Shown here: piece by piece, positions 24,603 through 35,731 of the stretch | How the letters are laid out: the number at the start of each line of letters is the position of its first letter | How positions within the stretch are numbered: position 1 is the stretch's first letter | Source of the DNA: Narthecium ossifragum | Lineage: Eukaryota > Streptophyta > Magnoliopsida > Dioscoreales > Nartheciaceae | DNA length: 64,000 bases | Reading direction: 5' to 3' | Assembly (NCBI GenBank): GCA_963920575.1 | Contig: OY986969.1 | Location: 16,043,288 to 16,107,287, forward strand | Notes under the pieces: generated by a model | Seen by the model: the letters and a program-made list of their open reading frames with translations, nothing else | What the model was told of the DNA's origin: nothing | The model's database searches: none | Position numbers and translations under genes: made by a program

Positions 24603-25589
24603 ATGTGAACATGTGCATTAGGATATGTCAAGTCATCCTTAAATCATGGTAAAAGTGTTAAAATATAGAAATGAGGTCATGCATATCAAAAATTTACTAT
24701 CCCTTATATGACATACAAGTCTCAAAATAATTCATAAGATAAATTTCTAAAATAAGCATATTTGTCAAATCATATCATAATTTCATTCTTTTGACATATT
24801 TTAAGGGATGTATAATATTTGATTTCTAAAAATAATAAGAATTAAATTCATTGAATCTACCCCCCAACTTAAATATAATTGTCCCCAATCACACTAAGTC
24901 ATACAAATAAAGTAAGGAATAAAGGATAGAGATCACCATAAAATATTGCGCCATATGTAAATGGCTCAAACATTGTAATCACTACACCGCCCACTAGAAG
25001 AATACGTCGTCATTGAATAAATTCATGTCTCTAGAAGATATTAAAAGAATACAACCATATAAATCACCATAAAACATTAGAGACATTTATAAAGACTTAT
25101 GAATAACCCCCTGATCGATCTATATAAGATTTGCATAATTCACTTTTTAACGATTTCCAAATGAACACCTACCATTAAAAATACCTTTCCAAAAGATAAA
25201 ATAGAATACAATGGAAAATATATCAATAATAGCAAAAAGGTATAAAGGAAACATTTGGCAGAAGATCCTTTGTATTAATTGAACATAAAACTTTGATGAT
25301 GACTCATCTACATGCGGCCAAGTATAAAATATAATTCAAAAAAAAACTCACTACACTAGCATCTCTATAGCAAACCAACTCACCACAATAAAAGAAAACC
25401 TAGAAAAGCAATCATCCACTAAAATAGTCTGCAAAACTCCTCATTCATCATCCATCTCGTCCTCGCTGTCTTCGTCTTCAGAATCATAGTCACTAGGCAT
25501 CGGGGTCGACGGAGGGTCAGGGGCATCCGACGCATATGGTGACTCAAGGGGTGTCAGAAGAGCAGGGTTAATAAGGGAACATGGAGGCA

Positions 25590-25955
25590 CTATGATTGTG
25601 GAACCGCCGGGACTCTGAAAACATACCCTGGGATCATCAAGGTTTGGAGCATACTGAATGTCATATACGACGCGGGCAACAAACCCGTAGGAGGTAACGG
25701 TCCATAGAACTCAACACCATCGGGGTATGCATCAGAGGAATCAACAGGTGCAGCAGCTTCAGAAACTACTCTAGGTGGAAAGCATAAGACCGTTGGTGGC
25801 GATGGTGGTGTCGAGGAATCGACAGTGCTCATGGAGTCATTGTCTGAGGAGAACCACGACGCCTGCGACAGTGGAGATCCAGGCGTGAATTCGGACCTCG
25901 GGGAGTGGGGCGAACTATGATCAGAAGAGTAGGAGGATTGACTCGATCTAGACAT
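25590..25955 (-). CDS. Unrecognised serine/proline-rich ORF, 121 codons
   Basis: The minus-strand frame starts ATG with MSRSSQSSYSSDHSSPHSP and is rich in Ser, Pro and Thr through its first half; the second half is more hydrophobic without a clear membrane segment. It overlaps a second frame (25948-26226) by a few bases. I recognise no family. In position it could be a leftover of an env-like or accessory frame of the Athila element, or chance. An identical copy is at 3801-4166. Confidence 0.2.
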   Translation of the reverse strand: MSRSSQSSYSSDHSSPHSPRSEFTPGSPLSQASWFSSDNDSMSTVDSSTPPSPPTVLCFPPRVVSEAAAPVDSSDAYPDGVEFYGPLPPTGLLPASYMTFSMLQTLMIPGYVFRVPAVPQS

Positions 25956-26399
25956 ATTGAAATTTGGTGATCCGGCTAGGCCTGACGAGGGGTGTGATGC
26001 GTGTCTGCGAAGAATTGAGCAAAAACTTGTCGCATGAGACGGTAAAGGAACAGAGTGAAGCTTGGGTGGAAACGGCGGAGCACACCGGTGTCGGAAGAGA
26101 ATATTTCAAAGAGAGTAGGGGGTGATGACGGAAAGGTGGAAGAGGGTGGAAGAGGAAGGCGGTGGCCTGGTTGTGGAAGATGAAGGAAAGTGGTGATTGG
26201 GTTGGTCGCTGAGAGGAAACAGACATGGGAGCAGAGCAGGAATCAGATGATGGAGCAGGGGTGACGATTGAAGAGGAAGAGATACCATAGGAAGTCAGGA
26301 TCGAGCAGAAATAAATAAAGACTGAACTAAAATTTGAGTTACTGTAGGAAAACGAGTAAGATTAGATTGAAATCCGATTGGAGATCCGATCGAGCAGAA

Positions 26400-26725
26400 A
26401 AATTGTTATTGGCGGTTTATCCGACGGTCGATCGTGAGAGTGGGTGATTTTTGGACACTAAGGCGACGGTCGACCGTGTGATGACAAAATAAGCCGACGG
26501 TCGATGCGATGGCCAATCGGCCGATCGACCGTGAATGATAAGATTTGGTTGAGGAGGAGACGGTCGATCATGGCATCGACCTTGAGAAGCCTTTTTCGTG
26601 ACAGAGGCTCACGGACGATGCAATGGTCGATGCAACGGTCGATGCGACGGTCCACTGTGAGCTGCGTGATTTAGTGGAGGCGGTGACGGTCGATTTGGCG
26701 GTCGATGGGACGGTCGACCGTGGTT
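26400..26725. repeat. GGTCGA palindrome cluster in Athila noncoding DNA
   Basis: About a dozen ACGGTCGA / TCGACCGT sites. A segment around 26560-26625 (ACGGTCGATC...GCATCGACC, GAAGC, a T run, ...ACAGAG) closely resembles 63949-63998 in the Copia-type LTR at the right edge of the window. Confidence 0.8.
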
Positions 26726-27012
26726 CAACAAAATTCAATTTTTCTAGATATGATGATTATTATAAGAAAATAACAGAAACATATAGGAAACACAAAAAAA
26801 AATATGAGAAAAATCCTAAATATTAGAGAAAAATCTAAAAGGTTAAGGAAAAATAAAATAAAACTGGGTTACCTCCCAGGAAGCGCGTAATTTTACGTCT
26901 TTCGCTCGACACCCCTGCAGGAGGTCAGTGATAGCTTGAGTCCGTCAGTTCGACGGATTCAATAACATCGCCATGAGCAATGTCCTCCACATAGTGTTTT
27001 AATCTATGATCA

Positions 27013-27966
27013 TTAACTAGTAAATATTTTTTTTGTATGCGGATGTCGAATTTCTATAGCGCCATGTGGAAATACTCTATTTATAATAAATGACCATGAC
27101 CATTTAGAACGTAATTTACCTGAAAAAAGACGCAATTTAGCATTGAAAAGCCAAACTTTCTGACCGACATCAAAAGTCCTCCTTGAAATATGTTTATCAT
27201 TGAAGGCCTTTGTTTTATCTTTATAAATTTTGGAATTCAAATATGCCTCATTACGAATTTCCTCAAGTTCATATAAACTAAGTTTCCTATGTGTTGTGAT
27301 GGCATTGGTATCAGTATTGAGCTTTTTAATGGCCCACATAGCTCGATGTTCTAATTCTACGGGCAAATGACAAGTTTTGCCAAACACTAATCGATATGGG
27401 CACATACCAATAGACGTTTTATAAGCCGTCCTATAAGCCCACAGTGCATCATCTTGCTTAGTGGCCAAATCTGTGCGGCCAATGCGAACAGTTTTCTCTA
27501 ATATGCGCTTTATTTCCCTATTAGAACGTTCTACTTGACCACTAGTCTGAGGATGATAGGGAGTGGCTACTTTATGTGAGATAGAATACTTTCTAAGGAT
27601 GGAAGCAAAATGTTGATTATTAAAATAAGAACCACCATCGCTAATAATCGCACGAGGACAACCAAATCTAGATAAGATATTACTTTGAAGAAATTTAACC
27701 ACAACTCTATGATCATTAGATTTGGTTGCTATAGGTTCTACCCATTTAGAAACATAGTCAACAGCTACAAGGATATACTGAAAAACAAAGGAATATGGAA
27801 AGGGTCCCATGAAATCAATACCCCAAATATCAAAGATATCGGTAACCAAAATCGGAGTTTGAGGCATCTTGTTCCTACGAGAGATATTTTCAGTTTTCTG
27901 ACATCGAATGCAGGATTGGCAAAAATTATGAATCCGTAAAAATCGTAGGCCAATAAAATCCACTTT
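27013..27966 (-). pseudogene. Athila-like integrase, core intact
   Basis: 316 codons open on the minus strand. Residues about 15-35 hold the last zinc ligands ([17 protein letters not shown]). The catalytic core has [10 protein letters not shown] (Asp), IISDGGSYF (Asp) and [17 protein letters not shown] (Glu), so the D,D-35-E triad is intact. Next come [36 protein letters not shown] and a C-terminal [20 protein letters not shown] with [11 protein letters not shown]. These wordings are typical of the Athila lineage. The N-terminal His pair is separated by stops and no single pol frame survives. Confidence 0.88.
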
Positions 27967-28160
27967 GTAGAACTTTTACAGCGGTTTTCTTTCTTGATAA
28001 ATTACCATCACATGCATGAGTATGGCAGAAAGTGAGAATGCCATGAATTTCTGACTCGAGCACACATCATCTAATTACTTGATTAGAGGAATGTTTAAAC
28101 AATTCAGAGTCTTCCCATATATAAAATTTAATTTGAGAAAAGAATCTATCTTTAGCATTT

Positions 28161-28671
28161 TTAGACCATGAATCGGGAAGCTTGCCTGAAACAAAATAAT
28201 TCACTATCTTTCACCTGAAAGAGATGCTCATCTGGAAAGGAATTATTAACATGAGTGTTATCAAGAATATGTTCCAAAGGAAGGAGTGACAAGTGATCAG
28301 CAACTATATTTTCTGAACCTTTCTTATCCCTAATCTCTAGATCAAATTCTTGCAAAAGTAAGATCCAGCGAATCAGTCTAGGTTTGGCATCCTTTTTAGC
28401 TAAAAGATATCGCAAGGCAGCATGATCAGTGTAGATAAGTATTTTGGTACCTAGGAGGTAGGGACGGAACTTTTCCAATGCAAATATTACGACTAATAAT
28501 TCCTTCTTAGTAGTGGTATAATTCAATTGAGATTCAGAGAGGGTCTTATTAGCATAATAAATCACATGTGGGATTTTGTTTACTCATTGTCCAAAAACAG
28601 CCCCTATGGTAGAATCAGAAGCATCACACATCAGTTCAAAAGGTAGAGAATAATCAGGTGCATGAACTATA
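28161..28671 (-). pseudogene. Athila-like RNase H
   Basis: The frame starts at the edge of the long LTR insertion with PFELMCDASDSTIGAVFGQ and a stop, then [49 protein letters not shown] and VADHLSLL. The four acidic RNase H positions (D, E, D, D) can be seen. Stop codons separate it from integrase. It continues on the far side of the insertion into reverse transcriptase ending LLSTTPIV at 31008, so the long LTR landed between the two domains. Confidence 0.88.
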
Positions 28672-30073
28672 TGTCGCGCCCCAGCCCAGAAAACCCATCC
28701 GGACCGGGACATGAGGGGGGGGTTCCTACATCTACTAACATCAACTGGCGGAAACAGTTACAAACAAAACAGAGAGCAAAAGTAATTCTGACAACTACTA
28801 TTCCATCACAATTCAAAACAGTACATATATCAGAGTTACATCACGATTTACATATATCAGTCCTCAAGTACAAAAGATATTATAAACCTCAAAAGGTTAC
28901 ATCATCGGTAGTCTCCCGAAAAGCACAACAGAAGCCATCTTGACCCTCAAACATGTCCTGATGTCGACGCGCCGCCACAGGACGAGCAACCGGGGCCCAC
29001 AGAAGGAGAGCTGGTACCTGCACCTGCAAATACCGCAGCCTAGGTAGGAATGAGCAAAAGCTCAACAGGGTTCTACTCTATGACACGCACAAGGAAGGCA
29101 ACAACAACTGTACTAACTCTATGCCAAGTACTGAGGCCTACCAAGGACCCCATAAATCATGTCAATAATTCGAAGGGTACCTGTCCAAGTACGTCCCTCC
29201 GACAGCCACTGTTCAAGGATGGACCACCTCCGACAATCCCTGACACAGGGTGGACATGACGATACCAGTAGGACACCCCTCTCCAAGCGGGACCTCCATA
29301 CTTGGCGGAACAGCAGTGGTTATGACAACCAACTCTCAGCACTCAAAGCAACAGAGCTAACACGACCTCTAGACTCCAAATCAAAAGCTAAGGCTTGCCA
29401 GGGAGCCAATAAATCCCATCGATACCCCCAGGGTTCCTGTCCATGTAACCCTCTCCAGCCACAACAAGGAGAACCTCAGCACATGTAGAGCACCCTTACC
29501 CATGCTGGATACCAAGCATGACGACACATGTCGGGGTAACGACATCCACCTCTTAGCAATTGATACAGGAGTACAAGGAACGAACCTCAAACATCATATT
29601 AACAGTGCTACAGTTAAACCCTAGGTCTCGCTACCCAGCCTCGGTCCTAGAGCTAGATCCGAGCTACCCGAGAGCCCCGGATCGGCGGTCAACCACCGTC
29701 CACGCCTAGCCTAAAATGCCTCTAATACACAAGGAAGCTAGGCAATACAACAGTATAAACAGGCAACAATTAAGGACACACCTTCGGCCCATTTATACTA
29801 AACATTCCCGAGGGTCATGACTCCCTCGGTTAACCACAAAGCGATAAAGGGCATACAGTCAGCCCATTTATTCTACACAATTCCGGAAGTCATCACTCTC
29901 TCGGTTCAACCACAAAGCGGTAACAGACAGCAATTTATAGCAATGTCACTATACATACCATTAAAGCGGTAAACAAACTATCATGGCAAGCCCGCGGGCA
30001 AAACTGCCAAAACCGCATACATACAAAGCCCCGCGAGCAAAACAGCCTCAAAAACGCATTCTGGTGCACGTTG

Positions 30074-30305
30074 GATCGATCCAACATACCCATGGATCGA
30101 TCCGACTTACCCTCGGATCGATCCGACTTGCCCTTGGATCGATCCGACTCGGAAAACCAAGAAAACCATTCTCTGTCACCCTCAAACATTGTTTCTGGGA
30201 AACACTGGATCGATCCAACATACCCATGGATCGACCCAACTTCCACCAGTGAACAGACCATCTTGAGTGCAACTTTGATCGATCCAATATCCAATTGGAT
30301 CGATC
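30074..30305. repeat. GGATCGATCC cluster, 21-bp period
   Basis: Four palindromes centred at 30077.5, 30098.5, 30119.5 and 30140.5 are exactly 21 bp apart. Two further pairs are centred 30211.5/30232.5 and 30280.5/30301.5, again 21 bp apart. Spacers differ in sequence. Confidence 0.95.
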
Positions 30306-30692
30306 CCAACCGACCCTCCGGCCAACTTTCGACAGCGATCACAGCCGAAAAACCAAACCAAACTTCACCAAACTTGGTGGGTTGTTAGATCTGATGCTCA
30401 CAAAGCTATTCATGGCTTCAAAACCGAAAACCATCACTTATACATGGAGATCTACTCAAAACAAATCCGAATTCGGCTAAAACGATGAAGAACACAAGAA
30501 AAACCCAACCAAATCCGTAGGTAGAAACCCTACCTCGACAAGAGCTACTTCAATCCACTTAGCCAAACCTTGGATCTTCCTAAATCCTCTCAAGATTTCG
30601 TTGGATCTGAGCCCAATGGCAGCGGAATCGGAAAAGAAAAAGTGAAAGGAAGCATCGCGTCCGCTCTTATACGGACGCTCCAGTTCGAGTTG

Positions 30693-30791
30693 GATCGATC
30701 CAAACTCCACCTTGGATCGATCTGAACTCCACTGGCGGCCACCACTCCCTAGTGCATTCTGGATCGATCCAAATTGGAGTTTGGATCGATC
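30693..30791. repeat. GGATCGATCC cluster, two 22-bp pairs
   Basis: Pairs centred 30696.5/30718.5 and 30765.5/30787.5, both 22 bp apart, with a 69-bp pair-to-pair period. The cluster lies near the TATA-like region of the minus-strand LTR. Confidence 0.95.
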
Positions 30792-31007
30792 CAACCTGCA
30801 CAGGGAATCAGAATTGGGCCAAACTCAAGCCCAATTTCGGATCTTTCGACCCCGAATCCACCTAACTATTCTATTCAAACACATACACAATCAAGGTCAG
30901 TGTGTGCACGGGCGGGTGTGAAACAAACCGACAAGGTGCAATTTACCAAATTGCCCTTGTGGTCTACAATGAGCCACAGGAATAGAAGGACAGGTCCTCA
31001 CACTATA

Positions 31008-32130
31008 GGTGTGGTAGACAATAAATCACGAATGGTCTTAAAAGCAGTCAAACATGCATCATTGAAGACAAAAGGGACATCCTTGGCTTGTAATTCACAT
31101 AAGGGTCGTGAAATTTTAGAAAAGTCTTTGATGAATCGATGGTAGAATCGAGCATGACCTAGAAAAGAACGAATCTTACACACAAAAGTCGGTGGAGGTA
31201 GATCAGAAATTAATTCAACTTTGGCCCTATCAACCTCTATACCACGTTTTGAAACAATGTGACCTAACATAATTCCTTCTTGAACCATGAAGTAACTCTT
31301 TTCCCAACTAAGAACAAGATTGATTTCAATGCATCAATCAAGAACTTTAGAAAGATTGTCTAAATAGGATTCGAAAGAACTTCCAAACACAGAAAAATTA
31401 TCCATGAAAACTTGTAGGAATTTATCAATCATGTCAGAGAAGATGGCCATCATACACCTTTGAAAAGTCGTAGGTGCATTACAAAGACCAAAAGGTATCC
31501 TACGATAAGCAAAAGTACCAAAAGGGCATGTGAAAGTAGTCTTCTATTGATCTTGAGGATCGACTGCAACTTGGTTATACCCTGAATAACCATCTAGAAA
31601 ACAATAATAACTCTGACCAGAAAGTCTTTCTAAGATTTGATCAATGAAAGGTAGAGGGAAGTGATCTTTTCTAGTCAAAGCATTTAATTTCCTATAATCA
31701 ATGCAAACACGTCATCCCGTGGTCTGGTGCATTGGGATCTGATCACTGTTCTCATTTTCTACAACTGTTAAGCCGGATTTCTTAGGAACGACTTTTGTAG
31801 GGCTGACTCACTGGCTATTAGAAATTGGGTAAATAATACCGGCATCTAAAAGTTTCACTACTTCTTTCTTCACCACCTCTTTCATATTGGGATTAAGGCG
31901 GCGTTGCATTTCCCTAACAGTTTTAGATTCATCCTCGAGATGAATCTTGTGCATGCAAATCGAGGGGTCAATACCTTTCTAATCAGCCATTGACCAACCT
32001 ATCACTTTCCTATGTTTTTTCAGAACCTCTATAAGTTGACTCTTCTGATCGTTTGAAAGTGAATACGAGATGATAACGGGAAGAGAGGAATCTGATCATA
32101 GAAAAACATATTTTAGAGTTTTAGGCAGTG
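31008..32130 (-). pseudogene. Athila-like reverse transcriptase
   Basis: Minus-strand pieces in order: a segment with MKEVVKKEVVKLLDAGIIYP, RVCIDYRKLNALTRKDHFPL, PFIDQILERLSGQSYYC, FLDGYSGYNQVAVDPQ, then a stop, TFAYRRIPFGLCNAPTTFQR and the catalytic box. That box reads FMDNFSVFG where the lineage has FMDDFSVFG, so the second catalytic Asp is Asn. The thumb (31008-31288) shows GIMLGHIVSKRGIEVDRAK and FLGHARFYHRFIKDFSKI. Several stops confirm it is dead. Confidence 0.87.
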
Positions 32131-32454
32131 GTTTTAATTCCAAATCAGGTGGTGCTTCCAGTGAAGAAGGTGTAGGAGTGGAAGAAAGTGGTGGAAGGGG
32201 TTCAACCATCCAAGCAACAGTTTCAATCTTCGCTGTGTCCAGACCGATTGATCGTTCTTCTGACTGATCGGTCGGTAAATCTGATTTGTGTGTGTCAATG
32301 TCACTTTCGATTGTGTAATTTCTAAATTAACATCATCATCATTATCAGAGTCATAATCATGCAAAATATCAGAGAATTCATCAGCAATCATGGCATGTGA
32401 TCTATCATCAATACATTCAATCAAAATATCAACATTATAGCATTCATCATCCTG
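32131..32454 (-). pseudogene. Protease-reverse transcriptase linker
   Basis: Acidic, poorly conserved linker (for example YDSDNDDDVNLEIT) that joins protease to reverse transcriptase in Athila pol. It ends in a stop. No catalytic feature. A GATCGGTCGG / GATTGATCG palindrome pair lies at about 32243-32275. Confidence 0.5.
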
Positions 32455-33080
32455 CTAAGGCAAACATGCAGTTTTAAAAATATTCAATTTAACATGCACA
32501 TATCCAAAAGAAACATCCATAACACCAGTTTGACAGTTTATACATGCATTTGTTGTAGCCAAAAAGGGATGTCCTAGAATAATGGGTACAATCTTTTTGC
32601 AGTGGACAGCAGGCTCCACATCCAAAATAGCAAAGTCAACAGGAAAGAAGAAATTGTCCACCTTAACTAGAACGTCTTCTAATATACCTCTAGGAGTCTT
32701 AATGGATCTATCAGCTAATTGAAAAATTACCGGTATCTTCTTAAGTTCTCCCATCCCAAATTCCTTGTAAATGTAGTAAGGCATAAGGTTTACACTGGCA
32801 CCTAAATCAAGAATGGCACCTTCTATATGATAGTTTCCTATACAACAAGGTATGGTAGGGGTACCAGGATCTTTTAGTTTGGGAGGTGTATCATGTTTGA
32901 GAATTGAACTAACTTGCTCGGTACGGAAGATCTTTTTAGATACTTTGGATTTCGCCTAGCGTTCATGGGTACACAGATCCTTAAGAAACTTGACATAAGA
33001 AGGAATCTATTTAATGGCATCAAACAAAGGTATGTTGATGTTGACTTGCTTAAAGGTCTCAAGGATTTCTTCGACAATTT
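32455..33080 (-). pseudogene. Athila-like aspartic protease
   Basis: The minus-strand frame includes DTPPKLKDPGTPTIPCCIGN, then AILDLGASVNLMPYYIYK, the D-L-G active site usual in Athila proteases, and about 75 residues on PIILGHPFLATTNACINC with VMDVSFGYVHVKLN. A TAG ends it near 32455. The left part (32874-33077) is in a shifted frame. The enzyme would process gag-pol. Confidence 0.82.
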
Positions 33081-33348
33081 AACGATCTTTTATGGTTGAA
33101 GATGGATCCTTAAGAGCTGCTGGAAAAGGAACTTGTGGAATATATTTAGCTGGATCAGGCTCTCTAGAATCAGCTGGGCCAATATCAGGTGAAAAATAAG
33201 GATCATCTTGGGATGGACGATTGATCGTCGGATCGGGCATTTGATCATCCAGACTGACTGGTTCACCTATTTAATTATCTAACTATTTTGCCACTTCTAA
33301 GAGTCACAACGGCTTTGGCACTCTAAAAATTTTGGCTTTCTAGATAGT
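33081..33348 (-). pseudogene. Athila gag C-terminus, right of the Copia-type insertion
   Basis: Acidic, charged minus-strand frames containing stops connect the gag fragment at 36561 with the protease. They include PYFSPDIGPADSREPDP. It is interrupted at 33349-33353 (GCTGG) by the Copia-type element. Confidence 0.5.
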
Positions 33349-33353
33349 GCTGG

Positions 33354-34177
33354 TGATACGAGGTCGAACCGAGCCATTCCAAGAAGGGACCCACGTCCTT
33401 GCTTGGATGGGCCCACGCCAAGGAGTTGGCTGCACCCAAGTCCCTTTGGGTGTTCTAAGCTCAGCCGGCCAAAGGAATCCTATTCCTAGCTGGTTTGCTT
33501 ACTTAGATGATTTCCTAGTTAGTAGTTATCTTGATTGAGTCAGTTTCCTAGATTGAGTTCAATTTATGATTTGTTTAAATCAGTTCCTATTATGAGTCCT
33601 TGTTATTAGGAAGTTGAGATAAGATTGAGTCTTATTAGGAAAGTCTGGTTACTTGCTGATTAAAGCAAGGTAGTATTCAGGTTGTAGTAGAACTCTCTTG
33701 AGGCCTCTATAAAAGGACCTCCATAGCTTGTAATTATGCATGGACGAATTTATGAGAGTTATTATTTAGTAGAGATAAATCCTAGGAGTAGAAGTAATAT
33801 AGGAGTAGGTATAACCTAGTTTCCTAATAATCCACTAGCCACCTTCATCTCTCTCTACAGCCGGTCCTTCTCCATCACCGGTCTCCTTCTCCGCTGCCGT
33901 CCACTCCTTCGCCACCATCATCACCACTACCAGCCATCACCCACGTTCTCCAAGGCTTGGATCTCCAAGAGAAGCCAGCCAACCCTAGAGGAGCTGCAAG
34001 GTATCCCTCTTCTCATCTGTCTCCTCCTCTAGTCTTCGTCTTTCTCGTCGAATACCTAGGGTCCTTCTCCTAAAACCCTAAAGGTATCTCTCGACCTAGC
34101 CATAGATTTGGCTAAAAAGGATCTGAGACAAGGCAAGAAACCCGATACGAAAGCCCTTGAGAAGGTGCATCGTATCA
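33354..34177 (+). repeat. 5' LTR of the Copia-type element
   Basis: 824 bases, TGATACG to CGTATCA, with a TATA box TATAAAA at 33708-33714. It is followed after three bases by the primer binding site. Confidence 0.93.
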
Positions 34178-34180
34178 ACT

Positions 34181-34192
34181 TGGTATCAGAGC
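34181..34192 (+). promoter_or_regulatory. Primer binding site, initiator tRNA-Met type
   Basis: TGGTATCAGAGC three bases after the LTR is complementary to the 3' end of plant initiator methionine tRNA, the usual primer of Copia elements. Confidence 0.85.
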
Positions 34193-34283
34193 TCTTTCCT
34201 CTTACCTGTGCCCTCCCGAATCCTTCCGAAGGAGTCCACATGGCAGGAAGAGTACCTGGCCAAAACCCTAGTTATACCATGAA

Positions 34284-34925
34284 TTGCTCAAACCCTACAC
34301 GGATCACTGTTCATCCGACCAGACCTACTCCTATACCTGGTCGAATCCCTCTTCCACATCATCATCCCTACAGAACCCTAACCAACCTCCACCCTATGCA
34401 GCCTACAACCCAATGCTTCCACAACCCTATTATTGTTCACCTCACACCTTACCTGCCTATACACCGACCCATTATCCAAACCGTGAGCCCCTATACCCGG
34501 CCCATGCCCAAGCTCCATACCAGCAGCCTATGCCACCTCCCTACACACCGTACAACCCTAGTCTTCCCTACAATCCATCACCACCGTATCAGCCATTACC
34601 TACTCCCTACAACCAACCCAAACCTACAAACACCAATGGCTACTTGAGTACAACTTGGACTCCAAATCCTACTGGAACTAGGATTACAAATCCTACTCCA
34701 ACTAGGAATTCGAGTCAAACTCAGAGTACGACTTGGACTCAAGATCCTACTGGAACTAGGATTGCAAATCCTTCTCCAACTAGGAATCCTAGTCAAACTC
34801 GGAGTACGACTTACCCTACGGCTGAACAATGGAAGGAAGCTGTCCAGAGTTGGATCCCTTTGCCTTACCCTTCAGTAAAACAATGGGAAGCAATGATCCA
34901 ACGATATTCTCCTACAAATCAGTGA
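34284..34925 (+). CDS. Pro/Tyr/Thr-rich ORF with a 26-residue repeat, unknown function
   Basis: 213 codons from ATG to TGA. The first half is rich in Pro, Tyr and Gln (PYQQPMPPPYTPYNP). Then come two copies of a 26-residue repeat starting STTW and containing DPTGTRIANP, encoded by a 78-bp tandem duplication (34647-34802), and a C-terminal TAEQWKEAVQSWIPLPYPS. It resembles low-complexity leaders preceding gag in some plant non-autonomous elements, but I recognise no family. A frameshifted reading from 34108 also runs across it. It may not be translated. Confidence 0.35.
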   Translation: MLKPYTDHCSSDQTYSYTWSNPSSTSSSLQNPNQPPPYAAYNPMLPQPYYCSPHTLPAYTPTHYPNREPLYPAHAQAPYQQPMPPPYTPYNPSLPYNPSPPYQPLPTPYNQPKPTNTNGYLSTTWTPNPTGTRITNPTPTRNSSQTQSTTWTQDPTGTRIANPSPTRNPSQTRSTTYPTAEQWKEAVQSWIPLPYPSVKQWEAMIQRYSPTNQ

Positions 34926-35731
34926 AGCCCTACCAGAGTTCAGATTTCCAAAGAAAATCCCATTCTAGCTGCAACTTGGATTGCAAAACATAAACCCAGC
35001 TCTACCGGGATTAGGACTCCTCATACTCCACCTACCCATGAGCTGCCCCATGACCAAAACCATGAATAACACCCGCTGCCCCCTCACCCAACCACACCAC
35101 ATCCCACGACCAGCAACTCTCCCTACTCCTCCCCGGCAGCCCCCACCACAAATCAAGGCCACCCTCTTTCCCCCTACAAACCCACGGCCCCCCGTTCTCC
35201 AGCCCTACAGCCGATTGTCATCTTCGGCAATCCACCTGAAGTCCACAAAACTGCAGCCACCGACCTTACCTCAGTTCATGCCCTCCCCGTACCATGTAAC
35301 CCCCACCAAGGCCCTCCTCATTCCTACCCCGTTCCATCCCCAAACCAGCCGGCTCCCAAATCCATCTCCTTCAACTCCGGCAGCAACCCCCAAGGTAATC
35401 GCTGCCTACTTGCCCCTGATCCTACCATAACCTCCTTCCATGGCCCACTGAAGGATCTCTCAAGCCAACAAAGGCCGTCCCATAAACCTCCTGACACCTT
35501 CCTCGACATTACCAAGCCCGGCTCCAAACCCCAACCACCAGAACCGACACCCATCCAGATTCACCCCATTGGTTCGAACCCCCATCCTCTCATCCCCCCT
35601 TCTCCATGGGATCCAAACCCTGATGAACATCCCTCACCGGCGACCAAGTTCAGTTCCCTCTCAGTTGCCAGAGCCACTCAGCTATCTGATCAGATCGAAT
35701 CAAATCACTACGGTTTGAACCTGATCAAACT

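Larger units (their letters stand above)
24603..27012 (-). mobile_element. Athila 3' internal region downstream of integrase
   Basis: Noncoding spacer between integrase and the LTR insertion. Athila elements often carry an env-like frame here, but I see no membrane protein. The serine/proline-rich frame at 25590-25955 and the palindrome cluster at 26400-26725 are listed separately. Confidence 0.55.
28672..31002 (-). mobile_element. Long solo LTR, minus strand, TSD CTATA
   Basis: Plus-strand ends are TGTCGCGCCCCAGCCCAG at 28672 and AGGTCCTCACA at 31002, the reverse complements of the family 3' and 5' ends. Perfect flanks CTATA lie at 28667-28671 and 31003-31007. It splits the Athila pol exactly between reverse transcriptase and RNase H. 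Inside are GATCGATC clusters at 30074-30305 and 30693-30791. Confidence 0.93.
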
